Below, piece by piece: positions 24,337 through 25,289 of a stretch of DNA of 25,289 bases. A program made the position numbers and the translations under genes. The notes beneath the pieces are model-generated. The model was not told where the DNA came from, made no database searches, and saw only the letters and a program-made list of their open reading frames with translations. This DNA comes from Burkholderiales bacterium (GTDB taxonomy: Bacteria; Pseudomonadota; Gammaproteobacteria; Burkholderiales; Chitinimonadaceae), in the NCBI GenBank assembly GCA_019234745.1, contig JAFAKZ010000280.1:1-25289 (forward strand), in the 5' to 3' direction. The first letter of the stretch is position 1, and every line of letters begins with the position of its first letter.

Positions 24337-25289
24337 GGCTTCGCCTCCTCCGTCTTGGGCGGATCGCGGCGGCCACGCAGCATGGCCTGCGGATCGTGTG
24401 TCAGCATATCGGCCATTGCGCGCAAGGCCTGCGCCATGCGGGCCATCTCCTGCATGGTCTGCCGAGTATCCGTCTGCAGTGGCGAGTCGCTCGACAGTGT
24501 GCGCGAGGCGGCCGCCAGCGTACGATGGGCTTCTTCCAGCGTCGCCTTCAGTTCCGGCACCACATCCACGTCGCTATGCTTGGCAAGCTTGTCGATATCC
24601 TGCAGTGCTTGGTCCAAGTCGCGCAGGTTCGCATGCACGTCATTGCCGATCGACTCGAGCGGCATCTTGTCGATCTTGTGCGCAATACTCAAGAGCGTGG
24701 CCTGCAGGTCGTCCACGCCGCCCGAAATGGTAGGCAGTACCTGCGGCACGTTGTTCCAGTTGATCTTGAAGTCGGCCGGCTGCGGGAAGAAGTCCATCGC
24801 CACGTAGTACTGGCCCGTGAGCAGACTGTCGGACCTGAGCTGCGCGCGCAGACCCTGCGTCACCAGATGGTCGAGCAGGGAATGCATATCGATGCGATCC
24901 CGATCAGCCGGCGTGCGGTGGCGATAGTGGGAGCGCAGCCGATCGGGGTAGATATGGACCTCTACGGGGAAGCGGTAGGTTAGGGCCTTCGGGTCGAAGT
25001 CCACACCAATGTCGCTGACCTCGCCGATCACCACGCCGCGGAAGTCAACCGGTGCGCCGATGGGTAAGCCGCGCACGCTTTGCGGGAAGTACAGCAGGTA
25101 GGTGTAGGACTCGCCGTCGGGCCGGCGCATGGCCTGGGCACGGTTGGCGACCAGCTCGAAAGTATGGCCAGCCTTTGCAGCCTGGTCTGTCCCCTCGCCG
25201 GGCAGTGTCTCGAAAGCGATGCCGCCCACCAGTACGCTGATCAGCGATTGCGTATCGACGCGTACGCTGGCGCCGTCCACCGAGATATC
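24333..25289 (-). CDS. pqiB: PqiB-like MCE-domain intermembrane transport protein, 5'-truncated by window edge
   Basis: PqiB-type proteins are inner-membrane-anchored, periplasm-spanning MCE proteins that carry lipids between the membranes. The frame is open to the last base (DISVDGAS...), so the N-terminus with its membrane anchor and first MCE domains is outside; 318 residues remain. Visible are an MCE-type segment with LPIGAPVDFRGVVIGEVSDI, a following LLTGQYYVAMDFFP stretch, and a long C-terminal helical coil (about 190-300) ending in a charged PPKTEEAKP. It is followed by pqiC in an overlapping arrangement, which supports the PqiB assignment over other MCE families. The upstream pqiA gene would lie beyond the window. 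Confidence 0.9.
   Translation of the reverse strand, partial: DISVDGASVRVDTQSLISVLVGGIAFETLPGEGTDQAAKAGHTFELVANRAQAMRRPDGESYTYLLYFPQSVRGLPIGAPVDFRGVVIGEVSDIGVDFDPKALTYRFPVEVHIYPDRLRSHYRHRTPADRDRIDMHSLLDHLVTQGLRAQLRSDSLLTGQYYVAMDFFPQPADFKINWNNVPQVLPTISGGVDDLQATLLSIAHKIDKMPLESIGNDVHANLRDLDQALQDIDKLAKHSDVDVVPELKATLEEAHRTLAAASRTLSSDSPLQTDTRQTMQEMARMAQALRAMADMLTHDPQAMLRGRRDPPKTEEAKP

Noticed and set aside
1..25289. Mobile elements, phage genes, attachment sites near the tRNA genes
   Set aside because: No transposase, integrase, terminal repeats or duplicated tRNA 3' ends were seen; the DNA after tRNA-Asp leads directly to a terminator and ppiD.

Overview
The window is about 25 kb of roughly 60% GC bacterial chromosome with dense, ordinary gene spacing. 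It begins inside lon and ends inside a pqiB-like MCE gene. The order lon, hupB, tRNA-Val(UAC), tRNA-Asp(GUC), ppiD is a housekeeping arrangement familiar from Gram-negative bacteria. The PpiD N-terminus, the Pqi system, the porin, the lipoprotein and the kynureninase pathway point to a betaproteobacterium, plausibly Neisseriales or Burkholderiales. The genus cannot be fixed from this sequence. No insertion sequence, integrase, phage gene, CRISPR array or rRNA gene was seen.

Layout. 2-4632 is the protein quality-control and nucleoid block: the 3' part of lon, a hairpin-rich lon-hupB spacer with a clear sigma70 promoter for hupB, two tRNA genes with a strong terminator, and ppiD. 4648-6578 (minus) holds cheR and a D-2-hydroxyacid dehydrogenase. 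6835-10967 (plus) holds a small secreted YXWGXW-repeat protein with a charged His-rich tail, a large exported S9 peptidase of the glutamyl-endopeptidase type, and a TonB-like single-pass protein with a Pro-Thr spacer. 11113-14089 is a tightly coupled DUF1800-DUF1501 pair, with a Sec-type signal on the first and a Tat-type signal on the second. 14262-15869 is an outer-membrane porin followed by a very small PstS-like periplasmic protein. 16063-17778 is an exported M28 metallopeptidase with a PA domain. 17846-19745 (minus) is kynB-kynU, with kynA absent. 19902-20861 is an orphan periplasmic sugar-binding-type protein. 21049-23691 is a DUF3141 protein with a PhaC-like Cys-Asp-His triad and a long Lys-Pro-Ala tail. 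23755-25289 (minus) is pqiC and the 3' part of a pqiB-like gene.

How the genes work together. Most products act in the cell envelope: PpiD, S9 and M28 peptidases, the DUF1800/DUF1501 pair, porin plus small binding protein, the sugar-binding protein and PqiBC. Two clusters of unknown function deserve most attention. One is 10122-15869, which combines a TonB-like protein, DUF1800/DUF1501 and porin/PstS-like units, though internal spacers and a terminator suggest several transcripts. The other is the DUF3141 gene, whose architecture resembles a PHA-synthase-like fold joined to a phasin- or histone-H1-like nucleic-acid-binding tail. All functional statements rest on reading motifs by eye; no database search was run.
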